Counted from the stretch's first letter, positions 45,032 to 54,362 are shown. The stretch: 64,000 nucleotides of DNA from Sporomusaceae bacterium FL31 (GCA_003990955.1 BIFV01000002.1:173096-237095); one strand, 5' to 3'. The notes: generated from the sequence alone by a model not told the origin. Numbers and translations: made by a program.

Positions 45032-46306
45032 GTGAATAGATATCAGAAATATCAGAGATTAGCAGTTAAAATTACATGCTTCTCTGAAGAAGGCAGTGGA
45101 TGCCTATTTCAACCAGCAACTACAGATTTCACATACGTGTTGACTGCTAAACATTGCCTTATAGGAAAGAACAACGAATATGCCTCCGAATTAACACCTG
45201 AGAGTATAGTAATTACAAATGATTATTATACTCAGGGAACAATCCCTGTTATACGTTTTATTTTACACCCAGTCTTAGATATTGCCATAGTACTCGTACA
45301 TTTCATCGGAGATTTACCTTACATATACTGTTCTACCCCCAAAGAAAACCATAAACTAAACTGTTTTGGTTATCCCGTTTGTTTACGTAGCGAAGGTAGG
45401 CAAGAACAAAAGATCCCTGGCAACCTACTTTTTGACTCTAATAAGGAATTTGAATTCACGTCAGATGTCAATCTGGCCACATCTTTCAAGACCGAATTAG
45501 ATAACGTTGTTGGCTTGTCAGGAGCTGGTATATTTATTGAGGAAGCTGAAGAATTAGTACTAATTGGTACTTTATCTAGGCTTAAGGGTGAAGATGGAGT
45601 CTATGGGTCCCTTATAGGGATCAAAGCACACAGCTATAACGAAATATTAGTTGATGAAAATCTACCATTATTGATCCCTCGATGTTTGTGCAGCTTTGAT
45701 GATTATATAACGTCAGCATTCGAACATCATGACCTTCACATAGGATCAGTTCTTAGTTCAGCAGCTTCAGGTGTTAATGATATAACACCCTCTAAAATTT
45801 ACGAAGAGTTACGGGAAAAAGTGTTTTTACCTTACGATCACAGAGCCCCATTAGAACCTGAATTGTGGATGGGTTGGATCACACTACTCACTTATTTACA
45901 TATACATCAAGGTAATACTGAGGATATAAATCATTCACGTTTACACTTATACTATTCAAAAAAGATTAAACATCTTGAAGAAGTCGTTAGACATATTTTC
46001 CTTAGATTACCTAACGAGGATATACAAGAAAACGACTGTGTAATTTTAAAACACCAAGGTAGCCCAGGACAAACGTTATACTTAGATCGCAATAAAGTAC
46101 GTGGCGTTTTAAAGACGATCGATAATAATAGCCTGTATTCGAAAGGAATATATATTGATCAGCCTAATTGTTCAAAAGACATCACTATCTTAAACCTAGA
46201 GTACTTTACCCGAAAATTTGGTAATTGTAAATGTACTAGTGCATCCAAGGAACTAGAAAATGAATTACGAGAGTTTATTAGAGAGGTGTTCCATGAAGTT
46301 AGTTGA
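45032..46306 (+). CDS. Trypsin-like protease domain protein with ABC-3C-type C-terminal region
   Basis: 424 residues from a GTG at 45032, six bases after GGAGGG. The N-terminal about 200 residues are a chymotrypsin-fold protease with all three catalytic residues: His41 (VLTAKHCL), Asp83 (HPVLDIAIV) and Ser163 (VVGLSGAGIF). No signal peptide, so it acts in the cytoplasm. The C-terminal about 170 residues are helical and begin YEELREKVFLPYDHRAP; I read this as the adaptor region that ABC-3C effectors use to join the complex. It overlaps the next gene by 14 bases. Confidence 0.85.
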   Translation: MNRYQKYQRLAVKITCFSEEGSGCLFQPATTDFTYVLTAKHCLIGKNNEYASELTPESIVITNDYYTQGTIPVIRFILHPVLDIAIVLVHFIGDLPYIYCSTPKENHKLNCFGYPVCLRSEGRQEQKIPGNLLFDSNKEFEFTSDVNLATSFKTELDNVVGLSGAGIFIEEAEELVLIGTLSRLKGEDGVYGSLIGIKAHSYNEILVDENLPLLIPRCLCSFDDYITSAFEHHDLHIGSVLSSAASGVNDITPSKIYEELREKVFLPYDHRAPLEPELWMGWITLLTYLHIHQGNTEDINHSRLHLYYSKKIKHLEEVVRHIFLRLPNEDIQENDCVILKHQGSPGQTLYLDRNKVRGVLKTIDNNSLYSKGIYIDQPNCSKDITILNLEYFTRKFGNCKCTSASKELENELREFIREVFHEVS

Positions 46307-46847
46307 AAACCATACAATTATCGATAATCTGTGTATAGAAAATAAGGATTTGGCCGACTTAAAATTAAGATGCTGGATTATTCCCCAAAATGATTTTGAT
46401 ATTTATGTCTTCTCACTGCACTTGACAACCGAAAAAATTCTACTAGAAACTTGGGACTTCATTAACAATATTATTGCTGTACATTTTCAAAGTTCTTTAA
46501 AGAAGGATATTGAAAGGTGGAATATTTATATCTCTTTTTTTGTTGCAGAAGAGATAAATAAAGATATTAAATATATGATTGAACAAGATAAATACTCAAC
46601 TAGAAAGCTCATTTTTGATCGAATAGATGAACCAGATCTTATCCCTGTTATAATAGATAAAAAGCTATTCTCACTTAATTGTGAATTTAAAGATGATCAT
46701 GCGCTTTTAAATACTAGTGTAGAGCTACTATTGCAAGAGCAAGATCATGATCTATTGAAAGTATTAAAAATAGATGACTTAAAGCCTAAAGATAGATTAG
46801 AAAAGTATATAGAGGTGCTAAATGAGTACAAAAATCAAATCAATTGA
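46293..46847 (+). CDS. ABC-3C-type middle component
   Basis: 184 residues from the ATG at 46293 (GAGAGGTG upstream); an ATG at 46260 has no site. No enzyme motif. It resembles middle-component proteins in opening with a short acidic stretch, then LRCWIIPQNDFDIYVFSL, ERWNIYISFFV and IEQDKYSTRKLIFD. It overlaps the ATPase gene by 26 bases. It probably bridges the ATPase and effectors. The call rests on position and these family-like stretches. Confidence 0.7.
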   Translation: MKLVENHTIIDNLCIENKDLADLKLRCWIIPQNDFDIYVFSLHLTTEKILLETWDFINNIIAVHFQSSLKKDIERWNIYISFFVAEEINKDIKYMIEQDKYSTRKLIFDRIDEPDLIPVIIDKKLFSLNCEFKDDHALLNTSVELLLQEQDHDLLKVLKIDDLKPKDRLEKYIEVLNEYKNQIN

Positions 46848-49800
46848 GCTAGAGTCATTTAGGGCTTATAAAGAAAAGCAAATTTTTGATTTTACTACAT
46901 CTTCAGGAAAATTAGCAAATCTCGTAGTCCTTTATGCACCGAATGGGTTCGGAAAGACTTCATTATATGACGCTGTAGAATGGAGTTTAACTGGAAAGAT
47001 AAATAGAATTCAGGGTAACCGTGTCATAAAAACAACAGCTGACAACGAAAAAGGATATATATTAAAAAACAAAGATACTTCTTGTGCTTCTGGTAGAGTA
47101 AAAATTTCAGATGAATGGGGAGAGAGCATCGAGCTAAGAACTAAACAATTAGATGCTCGGCGTAAGACTGATTATTGCGCCGGCGACTTGATACGCTCCA
47201 CTTCTAAATACTTAGAAGAAATATCGGGAACAAACATTTCAGACACTAATATTCTTTCTCATGATAAAATAGACGCTTTCTTACTTTTTTCACTTCCGCA
47301 CGAAAGATATAATACCTTATCAAAATTTTGGGATTACACTAGCGATACTGAAATATATAAAGCACTACAGTCTTTAAATAGGGAAGCAGATACATATAAG
47401 GCTACTATCGAAGAACAGCTAATAGTTCTAGATAATGATATAGCTAAATTATCCACGCCTAAAATTGACATAGTAACTTTTATAAATCAACTAAGTGATT
47501 TAGGAGTAAAGTTGCTACCCGTAGAAAAAAATCCTACTACTCTTGCATTAGACTCATTTATTAATGATTGTCTTAATAATAGGGCACAAGTTAACCAGCG
47601 ATTACGCGATCACCTTGCTAACAACGGAAGTATTGAGTATCTCAAAGAAAACTATCCGACTTATAGGTTGAATTTAGTCGAATATAAAAACAACCTAAAT
47701 AAGCATAAAAAACTAACCGAGCTACAGCAAAAACAAATTAGCATTACGGCTAATGAGACTTTGTTACTTCAAAAAAACAACCTATTAGATAAAATTGAAA
47801 AAGATATTAATCATTATGCGACCTTAGTAGAAAATCAAACTCTTTATGCAGAATCTCTACGACAGATCAATATCATCAAAAATGAAAATGCTAATCTTAC
47901 AGTCAAAATATCTGAACTATCAAAAGACATTCAGGCAAAAACAGCAGAGCAAACCATTACTGATAAAAAAATCAAGAACCTAGATCAAGATCTTGAAATT
48001 CTAGAAAAGAATAAAGAGTCGATCTACGAACAGATAAAAAAACACTTATATATCACAGAAAACCTAACTACTAATGAAATAAAAGTTAAAAAATATAATA
48101 AACTACTGCAATTAAGAGATGAAAAGATATACAGGCTTCAAAGGACTATAAGAAATTACAAAAGTATCCTAAATAAAAATCAGGATGACTATTCGTTAGA
48201 TGAGATACTTCAAAAGCTTTTTCCTGAATTAATAAATCAGGTAAATAGTCATAAAGACATTATTTTAGCAAAGAACGATCAACTAAAAAATCTCCAGAAA
48301 AATTTTAATGATTATGGTCAATTAGGTAGTGATCTTAATAATATTATAAAATCTGGCAAAGTTTTTATTGAAAAAGTTAAATGTTCGACTTGTCCCTTAT
48401 GTCATGCAGAATATAGTAACTTTGAGCAATTGATAGACAAAGTTAATCGAAGTATTCCTGACTTTCTAAGTCTAGATTTAAAATCAAAGGAAATCGATAT
48501 CGTAAAGATTGATATTAATAATCTTACAGAGGAACTTTCAATATACTATGAAAAAATCAGGGAACTTTTGAAGGAAGCCACTAGAAAGCACGAGGAAATT
48601 CTTGAAAAATTACAACTAAAAAATGCTAAGACTGAGCACAAAAAGCATAAAATAATAAATATAAATTTTTCTTGGTCTAATGATCTTGAAACTTTAAAAA
48701 ATAATTTCTCTATGTTAAGCGTAGAAATTGAAGAAATAAATCAAAAATCAATTGACCAAATAAAAGAATTAATAACTGCACGTATACATAGTGTTTTAAC
48801 TAAAAAGGCTCAGTTTTTAGATATTATGAAACAGCTAGAAATCGACATAAACATAAAAACTGAAGAATCAAAAAACTACTCAGAGATTATTTCCTCAAAT
48901 AAAATAACGCTTGATAAGATTGAGGCTAATCCTGAGTATCTAACAATTAAGCATCTACTTGAAGAATTACAGATTCAATTTGATCCTGCCATTATTTCAA
49001 GCAGATTAGATAACATGAAAAAAACACAAGTAGATTTAGTTGGTGAGTGCACTAAGCTTAAAAATCTTATTCTAGTATTCAAAAAAGATCTAGAAAAGTA
49101 TCCGATTGATCAATTAAATAATCTCATATCATCAGAGAATCAAAATAAATTAGAAAAAGAAAGCTGGATTAATTACTATCAACAAAAATACTATGAAATA
49201 TCAGGTATAAGACTAGACGACATAACTTTAGCAAACTTGGAAGAATTTTCACTATCCTTAGCCAATAAAGTCCACGAATGTGAGCTTTCAATCAATCTTA
49301 TCGATAAAATAACTGAGCAAGTCGAGTATATTAAAAAAAATAATCAGCGACTTGAGAAAGAGCAAGAAAAGCACCAAAAGCAAATCGAATTAACAACCAT
49401 CAAAAAAACTCTATTAAAGCTCAATATTACAAAGAATAACACTCAAGAATTGATACTAAACAAGGTAAATAAAGCATTTAATTTAGATGTAATCAATGAA
49501 ATATATAGTAGAATTGACCCTCATCCTGATCTAAAGTTAGTCAAATTTAGACCTACCTTTAATAACGAACGCCCGGAACTTGAGATCTATGGTGAAAAGT
49601 CAAATGAAGAATTAACGCATCCAATACTATATTTTAGTTCAGCACAAATTGACATTCTTTCACTCAGTATCTTTTTGGCTCAAGCATTAAATCCTGGAAG
49701 ATCCCAGTTAAATACGATCTTTATGGACGATCCCATTAATCACATGGACAGTATTAATGTATTATCTTTCATTGACCTACTACGAACAATAACCACTACC

Positions 49801-49926
49801 TTAGATCGTCAAGTAATACTCTCTACACATAATGAAAACCTTTATAAGTTGATACAAAGGAAAATCGATCCGCTTTATTATTCATCTAAATTCATTGAGC
49901 TATCTTCATATGGAAAACTAAAATAA
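46822..49926 (+). CDS. Rad50/SMC-like ABC ATPase with zinc hook (ABC-3C-type)
   Basis: 1034 residues. Walker A APNGFGKTS at 39-47, then two long coiled coils flanking a CSTCPLC motif (Cys524 and neighbours), like the Rad50 zinc hook. The C-terminal half-site has a degenerate signature FSSAQIDIL (938-946) in place of LSGGQ, Walker B IFMDDPINHMD (Asp969/Asp970) and H-loop STHNEN (His1003). ATPases of this form, with middle-component and effector genes, are the sensors of ABC-three-component conflict systems. It likely clamps DNA and relays a signal to the MBL and protease. Confidence 0.9.
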   Translation: MSTKIKSIELESFRAYKEKQIFDFTTSSGKLANLVVLYAPNGFGKTSLYDAVEWSLTGKINRIQGNRVIKTTADNEKGYILKNKDTSCASGRVKISDEWGESIELRTKQLDARRKTDYCAGDLIRSTSKYLEEISGTNISDTNILSHDKIDAFLLFSLPHERYNTLSKFWDYTSDTEIYKALQSLNREADTYKATIEEQLIVLDNDIAKLSTPKIDIVTFINQLSDLGVKLLPVEKNPTTLALDSFINDCLNNRAQVNQRLRDHLANNGSIEYLKENYPTYRLNLVEYKNNLNKHKKLTELQQKQISITANETLLLQKNNLLDKIEKDINHYATLVENQTLYAESLRQINIIKNENANLTVKISELSKDIQAKTAEQTITDKKIKNLDQDLEILEKNKESIYEQIKKHLYITENLTTNEIKVKKYNKLLQLRDEKIYRLQRTIRNYKSILNKNQDDYSLDEILQKLFPELINQVNSHKDIILAKNDQLKNLQKNFNDYGQLGSDLNNIIKSGKVFIEKVKCSTCPLCHAEYSNFEQLIDKVNRSIPDFLSLDLKSKEIDIVKIDINNLTEELSIYYEKIRELLKEATRKHEEILEKLQLKNAKTEHKKHKIININFSWSNDLETLKNNFSMLSVEIEEINQKSIDQIKELITARIHSVLTKKAQFLDIMKQLEIDINIKTEESKNYSEIISSNKITLDKIEANPEYLTIKHLLEELQIQFDPAIISSRLDNMKKTQVDLVGECTKLKNLILVFKKDLEKYPIDQLNNLISSENQNKLEKESWINYYQQKYYEISGIRLDDITLANLEEFSLSLANKVHECELSINLIDKITEQVEYIKKNNQRLEKEQEKHQKQIELTTIKKTLLKLNITKNNTQELILNKVNKAFNLDVINEIYSRIDPHPDLKLVKFRPTFNNERPELEIYGEKSNEELTHPILYFSSAQIDILSLSIFLAQALNPGRSQLNTIFMDDPINHMDSINVLSFIDLLRTITTTLDRQVILSTHNENLYKLIQRKIDPLYYSSKFIELSSYGKLK

Positions 49927-49958
49927 ATATTCTTACCGATTTTTAACGTTAAATAAAT

Positions 49959-49986
49959 AAGCCTTCTAGCTTTTGCTAGAAGGCTT
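49959..49986. terminator. Hairpin ending the ABC-3C-like operon
   Basis: Perfect 12-bp stem AAGCCTTCTAGC/GCTAGAAGGCTT with a 4-nt loop, 33 bases after the ATPase stop. The stem is identical to the one at 41129-41158, next to the first att-like repeat. Confidence 0.75.
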
Positions 49987-49989
49987 AAT

Positions 49990-50130
49990 TTATACACTGA
50001 AATTACATAACAGTTTGCTTTTGCTCCGTCCCCCCTTCATATTTTCCTTGGCCATCTTTGCTTTACCCGACGGTAAATCCACTATATCCTCTGACGGAAT
50101 TTTCTGAGCCGGCCTCTCATCAGCATCCAT
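49990..50130 (-). pseudogene. Short remnant coding frame
   Basis: A 46-residue frame, MDADERPAQKIPSEDIVDL and onward to a basic end, cut by a stop codon (TGA) upstream of its first ATG and without a clear ribosome site. Its acidic-then-lysine-rich end is reminiscent of the tail of a phage or plasmid annealing protein. I treat it as a gene fragment; the 248 bases that follow, to 50378, hold nothing I can support. Confidence 0.35.
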
Positions 50131-50378
50131 AATTTCCACGTCGTTGGCTCATCATATGACTTGCTCTTTAATACATGTTGATTGTTTTTGGATTTACTTC
50201 AAAAAATGGTGAATTCCTTGATATTTTAAAGAAATGTTCTGCCTCTACTTTTCTTTAAAATACTAGATATTTAACAAACTACGTGATAAATATGTTGAGC
50301 CGAATACCTACGTAAATCAATCTGGTATCACATTATTGAATTTTTTTCTTAACAATTAATAACACATCAAACATATCT

Positions 50379-50726
50379 TTATCCCTGCATTAGTTTAATA
50401 AACTTACTTCTTTTAAAAAGAGCATAAAAAGGGAGCTTAAATGCTAAACCAATAACCCCAACCTTGGGTTTGCATGTAAATTTCACAAAATCTTTTAATA
50501 AAAATGATTCCTTGGGGCTGGAGAAAAGACTCCAGTTTACCTTTATCTGAATCTCATGTAATCCAGAGGATAGTTCAAATCGCTTTTTTTCGCCATTTTT
50601 TAATTGACCGATTACTTGATCGTCCACTAATACTTTAAAACTAAATAAACAACCAACAAAACTACTTTCCCTGGTAACTTCTACTATTGAAGCAATTTCT
50701 GTTGAACCTGATGTTAAATGATTCAT
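50379..50726 (-). CDS. Hypothetical protein with PEGA-like beta-domain
   Basis: 115 residues after GGAGG. A middle stretch VLVDDQVIGQLKNGEKKRFELSSGLHEIQIKV looks like a PEGA-type beta unit, then a hydrophobic end. Function unknown. It lies upstream of a secreted-looking protein on the same strand. Confidence 0.6.
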   Translation of the reverse strand: MNHLTSGSTEIASIVEVTRESSFVGCLFSFKVLVDDQVIGQLKNGEKKRFELSSGLHEIQIKVNWSLFSSPKESFLLKDFVKFTCKPKVGVIGLAFKLPFYALFKRSKFIKLMQG

Positions 50727-50776
50727 CCGCTTACCTCCTGACTATAGTAGTACTGCGCTAATTGATACTAAATTCA

Positions 50777-51187
50777 TTAAAGGCCATATTCACTCATAAA
50801 AGGTGTATGTGTTTCTTCAAGAATTACCAACCACTTTTCTCCATTGTCCGTTGTATTAACTCCAGCAAATTTTCCGACGACAGTATACGTAGTGTCAGGG
50901 CGGAAGCGGTAAGTCATAATACTTATAGAAAATATTTTACCTCTTGCAACACCAAGAAGAGCCACATTGTCTTTAAAGTAAAAGCACTCGCCACTTACTT
51001 TAACTACTTTGCCATAGTACGCATCGGAATTTGCTAAAAGATCATCATAAGAGATTTCGGGGACTGAATTTATCCGGGCCTCTGCTCTGTTTCTTTGGTT
51101 TTCTAATTGCTCTTGTGACATGGCTAATCCCGTGTTCACTGACATCAGCAGCCAAATTGCCATTAGTACTACGATTGTTTTTTTCAT
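50777..51187 (-). CDS. Secreted hypothetical protein
   Basis: 136 residues. Signal peptide MKKTIVVLMAIWLLMSVNTG with cleavage near LAMSQ, then a helix and a beta-rich domain (YYGKVVKVSGECFYFKDN, YTVVGKFAGVNTTDNG) resembling an OB-type fold. No catalytic motif. An export-related accessory gene. Confidence 0.65.
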   Translation of the reverse strand: MKKTIVVLMAIWLLMSVNTGLAMSQEQLENQRNRAEARINSVPEISYDDLLANSDAYYGKVVKVSGECFYFKDNVALLGVARGKIFSISIMTYRFRPDTTYTVVGKFAGVNTTDNGEKWLVILEETHTPFMSEYGL

Positions 51188-51249
51188 CTTTTCAAAACAC
51201 TCCCTCTAATTATATTTATTTTTATGTGCATAAAAGTAATAGGACATGG

Positions 51250-51522
51250 TCAACTTTGATCGCTATTAGATGGTGTAATCCACTCTATTGTTTTTTCTCT
51301 TACATCAAAATTAACTAACTTAACCAACTCAATATTAAGACCTTCAGCAATAGTCATAAGCATTGACAAGGAAAGACTATTGTTGTATCGTCCACATTCT
51401 ATTTTACTAAGCGTACTGGTGCTAATATTGATGCGTTTTGCTAGGTCTTCCTGAGTTAGGTTTCTAAGTCTGCGATAATAGGCAATTTTTCGACCGATCT
51501 GTTTGTATTGAAAGGTAAACAT
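51250..51522 (-). CDS. XRE family helix-turn-helix regulator
   Basis: 90 residues from the ATG at 51522, after GGAGAGG. HTH NLTQEDLAKRINISTSTLSKIE at about residues 23-44, and NNSLSLSMLMTIAEGLNI typical of Cro/C1 domains. Likely controls the neighbouring mobile-element genes. Confidence 0.88.
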   Translation of the reverse strand: MFTFQYKQIGRKIAYYRRLRNLTQEDLAKRINISTSTLSKIECGRYNNSLSLSMLMTIAEGLNIELVKLVNFDVREKTIEWITPSNSDQS

Positions 51523-51659
51523 GATAATCCTCTCCACTTGGACGAGCTGTGCATTTACCTATAATTATGACATGAATTTATCTATTTTTAGGCGCATGGA
51601 TAATGCTGATATTGGCATAGATCATGCTGGTTTTGTATATTAGAATATCGATTCTTGGA

Positions 51660-52244
51660 TTAGGCCGCCCCCTGCACTTTCTTTTGACATTTTATACAAA
51701 GAGGTCTGCCAAATTTACTTATCGAAACATTCAGAATGCCACTAGTAATAGAGCGTTGACACTCACTGCATAACAAGGCATTGTTTTGAGGTTGCTGCAA
51801 TATAGTTGTTTCGGCTAGACGGACTTCATCTGTCTTGCTGTCTGCTTCCGGATCATCATTAGCACTGATGGCCAGACTGAGCAAATAGGCATATTTTATT
51901 GCTGCTGTTTGGGCTTTCATGACGGCCTTGTCTCCGCCATCTTGGCCACTGCCAATTCCTGCTAGGGAGATACTTTCGCCACTTTCGGTATCAATGAGCA
52001 TGATCTCGACCTTTACTGTGATTTGATGCTCTGTATGACCCTTGCTGCTCATAACATCGCTCGTATCAATAATTTCTGGTAGTACAATGGACGCTACTTT
52101 GTTTTTTGCTAAAGCAGCATTGACTTTTTCCAGTACATCTGCAAATGTGGCATATTTATAATGATGAAAATCGTTTGTTCCGCTTTTTTTGACTATGCAG
52201 CATTCTTCCATGATTCTTACAAGCTTGCTGGCAATGTTTCTCAT
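51660..52244 (-). CDS. ERF-type single-strand annealing protein with C-terminal zinc finger
   Basis: 194 residues. The ERF fold is visible in HHYKYATFADVLEKVNAAL and GSGQDGGDKAVMKAQTAAIKYAYLLSLAI. The end adds a four-cysteine finger (LCSECQRS and PLCIKCQKK). It should anneal single strands in phage/plasmid recombination. Starts after AGGTATAAACAATG; grouped with two more plasmid-type genes upstream. Confidence 0.8.
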   Translation of the reverse strand: MRNIASKLVRIMEECCIVKKSGTNDFHHYKYATFADVLEKVNAALAKNKVASIVLPEIIDTSDVMSSKGHTEHQITVKVEIMLIDTESGESISLAGIGSGQDGGDKAVMKAQTAAIKYAYLLSLAISANDDPEADSKTDEVRLAETTILQQPQNNALLCSECQRSITSGILNVSISKFGRPLCIKCQKKVQGAA

Positions 52245-52351
52245 TGTTTATACCTCCATATTGAACCTTATTTGTTTATTGAGAAGTTGCTAGTCACTTC
52301 TATCTGATCAGTCCTGACAAATTAGTGGGAATAGCAGACTTCTCCGTTTCT

Positions 52352-52606
52352 TCACTGTTTTGTGGTCATAAAATAACTGGCAGTCATTCCTCCCAAGAGA
52401 TGACTGCCAGCTTTCATTAATTCGGTTAAAGTAGTTTGATTAGTAAATTGTTGCAGGGACTCTGCGAGTAACTTAGCTTGCATATAGCTCAATGTAAGAT
52501 TGATCTGATCGTCTTTGGATTCTTTCAAGATTATATGAAAAGCATCCTGGTATTGATGGAACTCTGCTTTGAGATCTGAATAGACGAAACATGTTTGAAT
52601 AATCAC
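52352..52606 (-). CDS. Small hypothetical mobile-element protein
   Basis: 84 residues from a GTG at 52606, seven bases after GTAGGAGG; the upstream in-frame codon overlaps the previous gene's end. Helical, with a hydrophobic end. It lies 10 bases after the DUF932 gene. Not recognised. Confidence 0.6.
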   Translation of the reverse strand: MIIQTCFVYSDLKAEFHQYQDAFHIILKESKDDQINLTLSYMQAKLLAESLQQFTNQTTLTELMKAGSHLLGGMTASYFMTTKQ

Positions 52607-52616
52607 GGTATTCCTC

Positions 52617-53738
52617 CTACATGACTGATTTAGCAATTTCTAAAGGAATAATATTGTGCGGTTTCTTATCTGTTGCAGAAAAAGGCGGTAACAGGATTTG
52701 GTTTTGGTTCAGAGGCAGGGATAAAAGTTCACCGCCCAGCCGTTCTAGTTCTGTGGCTCTCGTATAATCTTCGACATCTTGCGAAGCACGGGTTACTGCA
52801 TTGATTAAACCGTAACGACTGTTATCGGCACCCATAATAAAGTGTCGCAAAACACTGCCTCTTTCACTCTGATTAAGGATATAACGATCGGCTAAAACTT
52901 CGACTGTTTTGACCGGATCGGTTCCGGTGGGTTCATGCATGGTTGCTCGTAGTTTTTCGACGGATAGATTAAACTTCACTTCGTCAATTGCCACACGAAC
53001 GGTGTCCTGGACTTTCATAAAGAAAGCTTTATCGTCTTGGGCTAAGGTTTCATCAGAAAAAATCTCATAGGCACTGTCTTGGGTTTCGATTTGTTTCCCA
53101 ACGTGATAGCGTTTTTGGGCATAGTCTTTAACAATAAGACCATTTTTACAAACTAAGCGAAAAATGAGTGGTTCAACTTTTAAGCTGCCTAAGCCAACTT
53201 CTGAGTTGGAAATGATTAAGCCCGCTTGTACAATATCCCCAACGGTGACCTCTGCTTTCAGCTTTTTATTTATGACTTTGATGTACATATGGGTTTCAGT
53301 GACTTCGCTAGATATGATCTCGGCTGTTTTCATTTCTTTTAGGATTGGAAAAACCGCGTCTGCAAGTTCCAGGTTATCTAGCCTCCGGTAGCGATCACTT
53401 AAAAAAGCTCTAACACTCCCGTCAAGGGTACGGATCATTCTTCTCTCCGGTACTTTACCAAACCAGGAATTGATGTTTTCGTCAAGCAGATCCGGGTATT
53501 CAACGCGCATCTTGTTATAGTATTTCTGCGGAATTTGCAATCGCTCGGCTAATTGCTTATGAGCCAGCTCATTCAGAATAAACGTTTCTACAGCGTCATC
53601 GAGACTAACTGTAAGCTGACTCTTGCCTCTGTCGGTTTCGACATGTAAGCTTCGGGTATCGGCAAGATAGTCTTTTCTGGCAAATCGCTGACGTTCTAGC
53701 TCTTGGGCTAATTGAATAATGGATTTTCCTTGTTTCAT
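52617..53738 (-). CDS. DUF932 phage/plasmid-type protein
   Basis: 373 residues from the ATG at 53738 (AAGGAG six bases upstream); an upstream in-frame codon is unsupported. Family traits are LAHKQLAERLQIPQKYY near residue 75, RRMIRTLDG, RAFLSDRYRRLDN and the SRYGLINAVTRASQDV end. DUF932 proteins are common on plasmids and conjugative elements of Firmicutes; they are linked to DNA recombination or replication but not understood. Confidence 0.85.
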   Translation of the reverse strand: MKQGKSIIQLAQELERQRFARKDYLADTRSLHVETDRGKSQLTVSLDDAVETFILNELAHKQLAERLQIPQKYYNKMRVEYPDLLDENINSWFGKVPERRMIRTLDGSVRAFLSDRYRRLDNLELADAVFPILKEMKTAEIISSEVTETHMYIKVINKKLKAEVTVGDIVQAGLIISNSEVGLGSLKVEPLIFRLVCKNGLIVKDYAQKRYHVGKQIETQDSAYEIFSDETLAQDDKAFFMKVQDTVRVAIDEVKFNLSVEKLRATMHEPTGTDPVKTVEVLADRYILNQSERGSVLRHFIMGADNSRYGLINAVTRASQDVEDYTRATELERLGGELLSLPLNQNQILLPPFSATDKKPHNIIPLEIAKSVM

Positions 53739-54058
53739 AGTTAATTCTCCTTTATGTTTGAAATTTTGTATAAAATAAACAAAAGACAACCGTCGTTAAA
53801 CAGTTATCTTTAAAATTTTGACTGATTTTTGTGATCCTTTATAAGGGCTTTACAGTATATCTGCAAGGCTTATCAAAGTTATAATATATAATCAAAATAC
53901 CATTAAATATCAATCTATAGATATGCAGATTTACTTTATTATATTTGAGTCAGTTAAATATCTTGTTAGCCACAGCCTTATAAAACCCAATTAATTTGTT
54001 AATTCATATTACATAAAGTAACATAATAGTAAAAAAAAGATTTAGGGGTGATAAAATC
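53739..54058. other. AT-rich divergent intergenic region
   Basis: 320 bases between the DUF932 gene and the excisionase-like gene, on opposite strands, so both promoters must be here. I see no clear repeat or RNA. Confidence 0.4.
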
Positions 54059-54274
54059 ATGTTTAGTGATTATCCTGATATTTTAACCGTTGAAGAGCTA
54101 TGCGAAATGCTAACCATCGGCAAAAACGCTGCCTATACATTACTGGCATCCAGGCAAATTAAAGCTGCTAGAATAAATAATCGTATCTGGAAAATTCCAA
54201 AAATTGCAGTTATCGAGTATGTGTTAACAAGCAGTGGACTCACCAATGTTGAATCTTTTCCCACTAACTTTTAG
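54059..54274 (+). CDS. Excisionase-like helix-turn-helix protein
   Basis: 71 residues with TVEELCEMLTIGKNAAYTLLA near the start and IWKIPKIAVIEYV, the MerR/HTH_17-type winged helix seen in excisionases. Followed by a strong terminator. No integrase is adjacent on this side. Confidence 0.85.
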   Translation: MFSDYPDILTVEELCEMLTIGKNAAYTLLASRQIKAARINNRIWKIPKIAVIEYVLTSSGLTNVESFPTNF

Positions 54275-54326
54275 GATAAAAATTAGTATTTTTGAAAATT
54301 AGAACACTCTCACCCAACATATTCAT

Positions 54327-54362
54327 AAAAAAGACTTGGCGCTAATGTGCCAAGTCTTTTTT
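54327..54362 (+). terminator. Terminator after the excisionase-like gene
   Basis: Perfect 14-bp stem AAAAAAGACTTGGC/GCCAAGTCTTTTTT with an 8-nt loop. It works for both strands. Confidence 0.85.
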
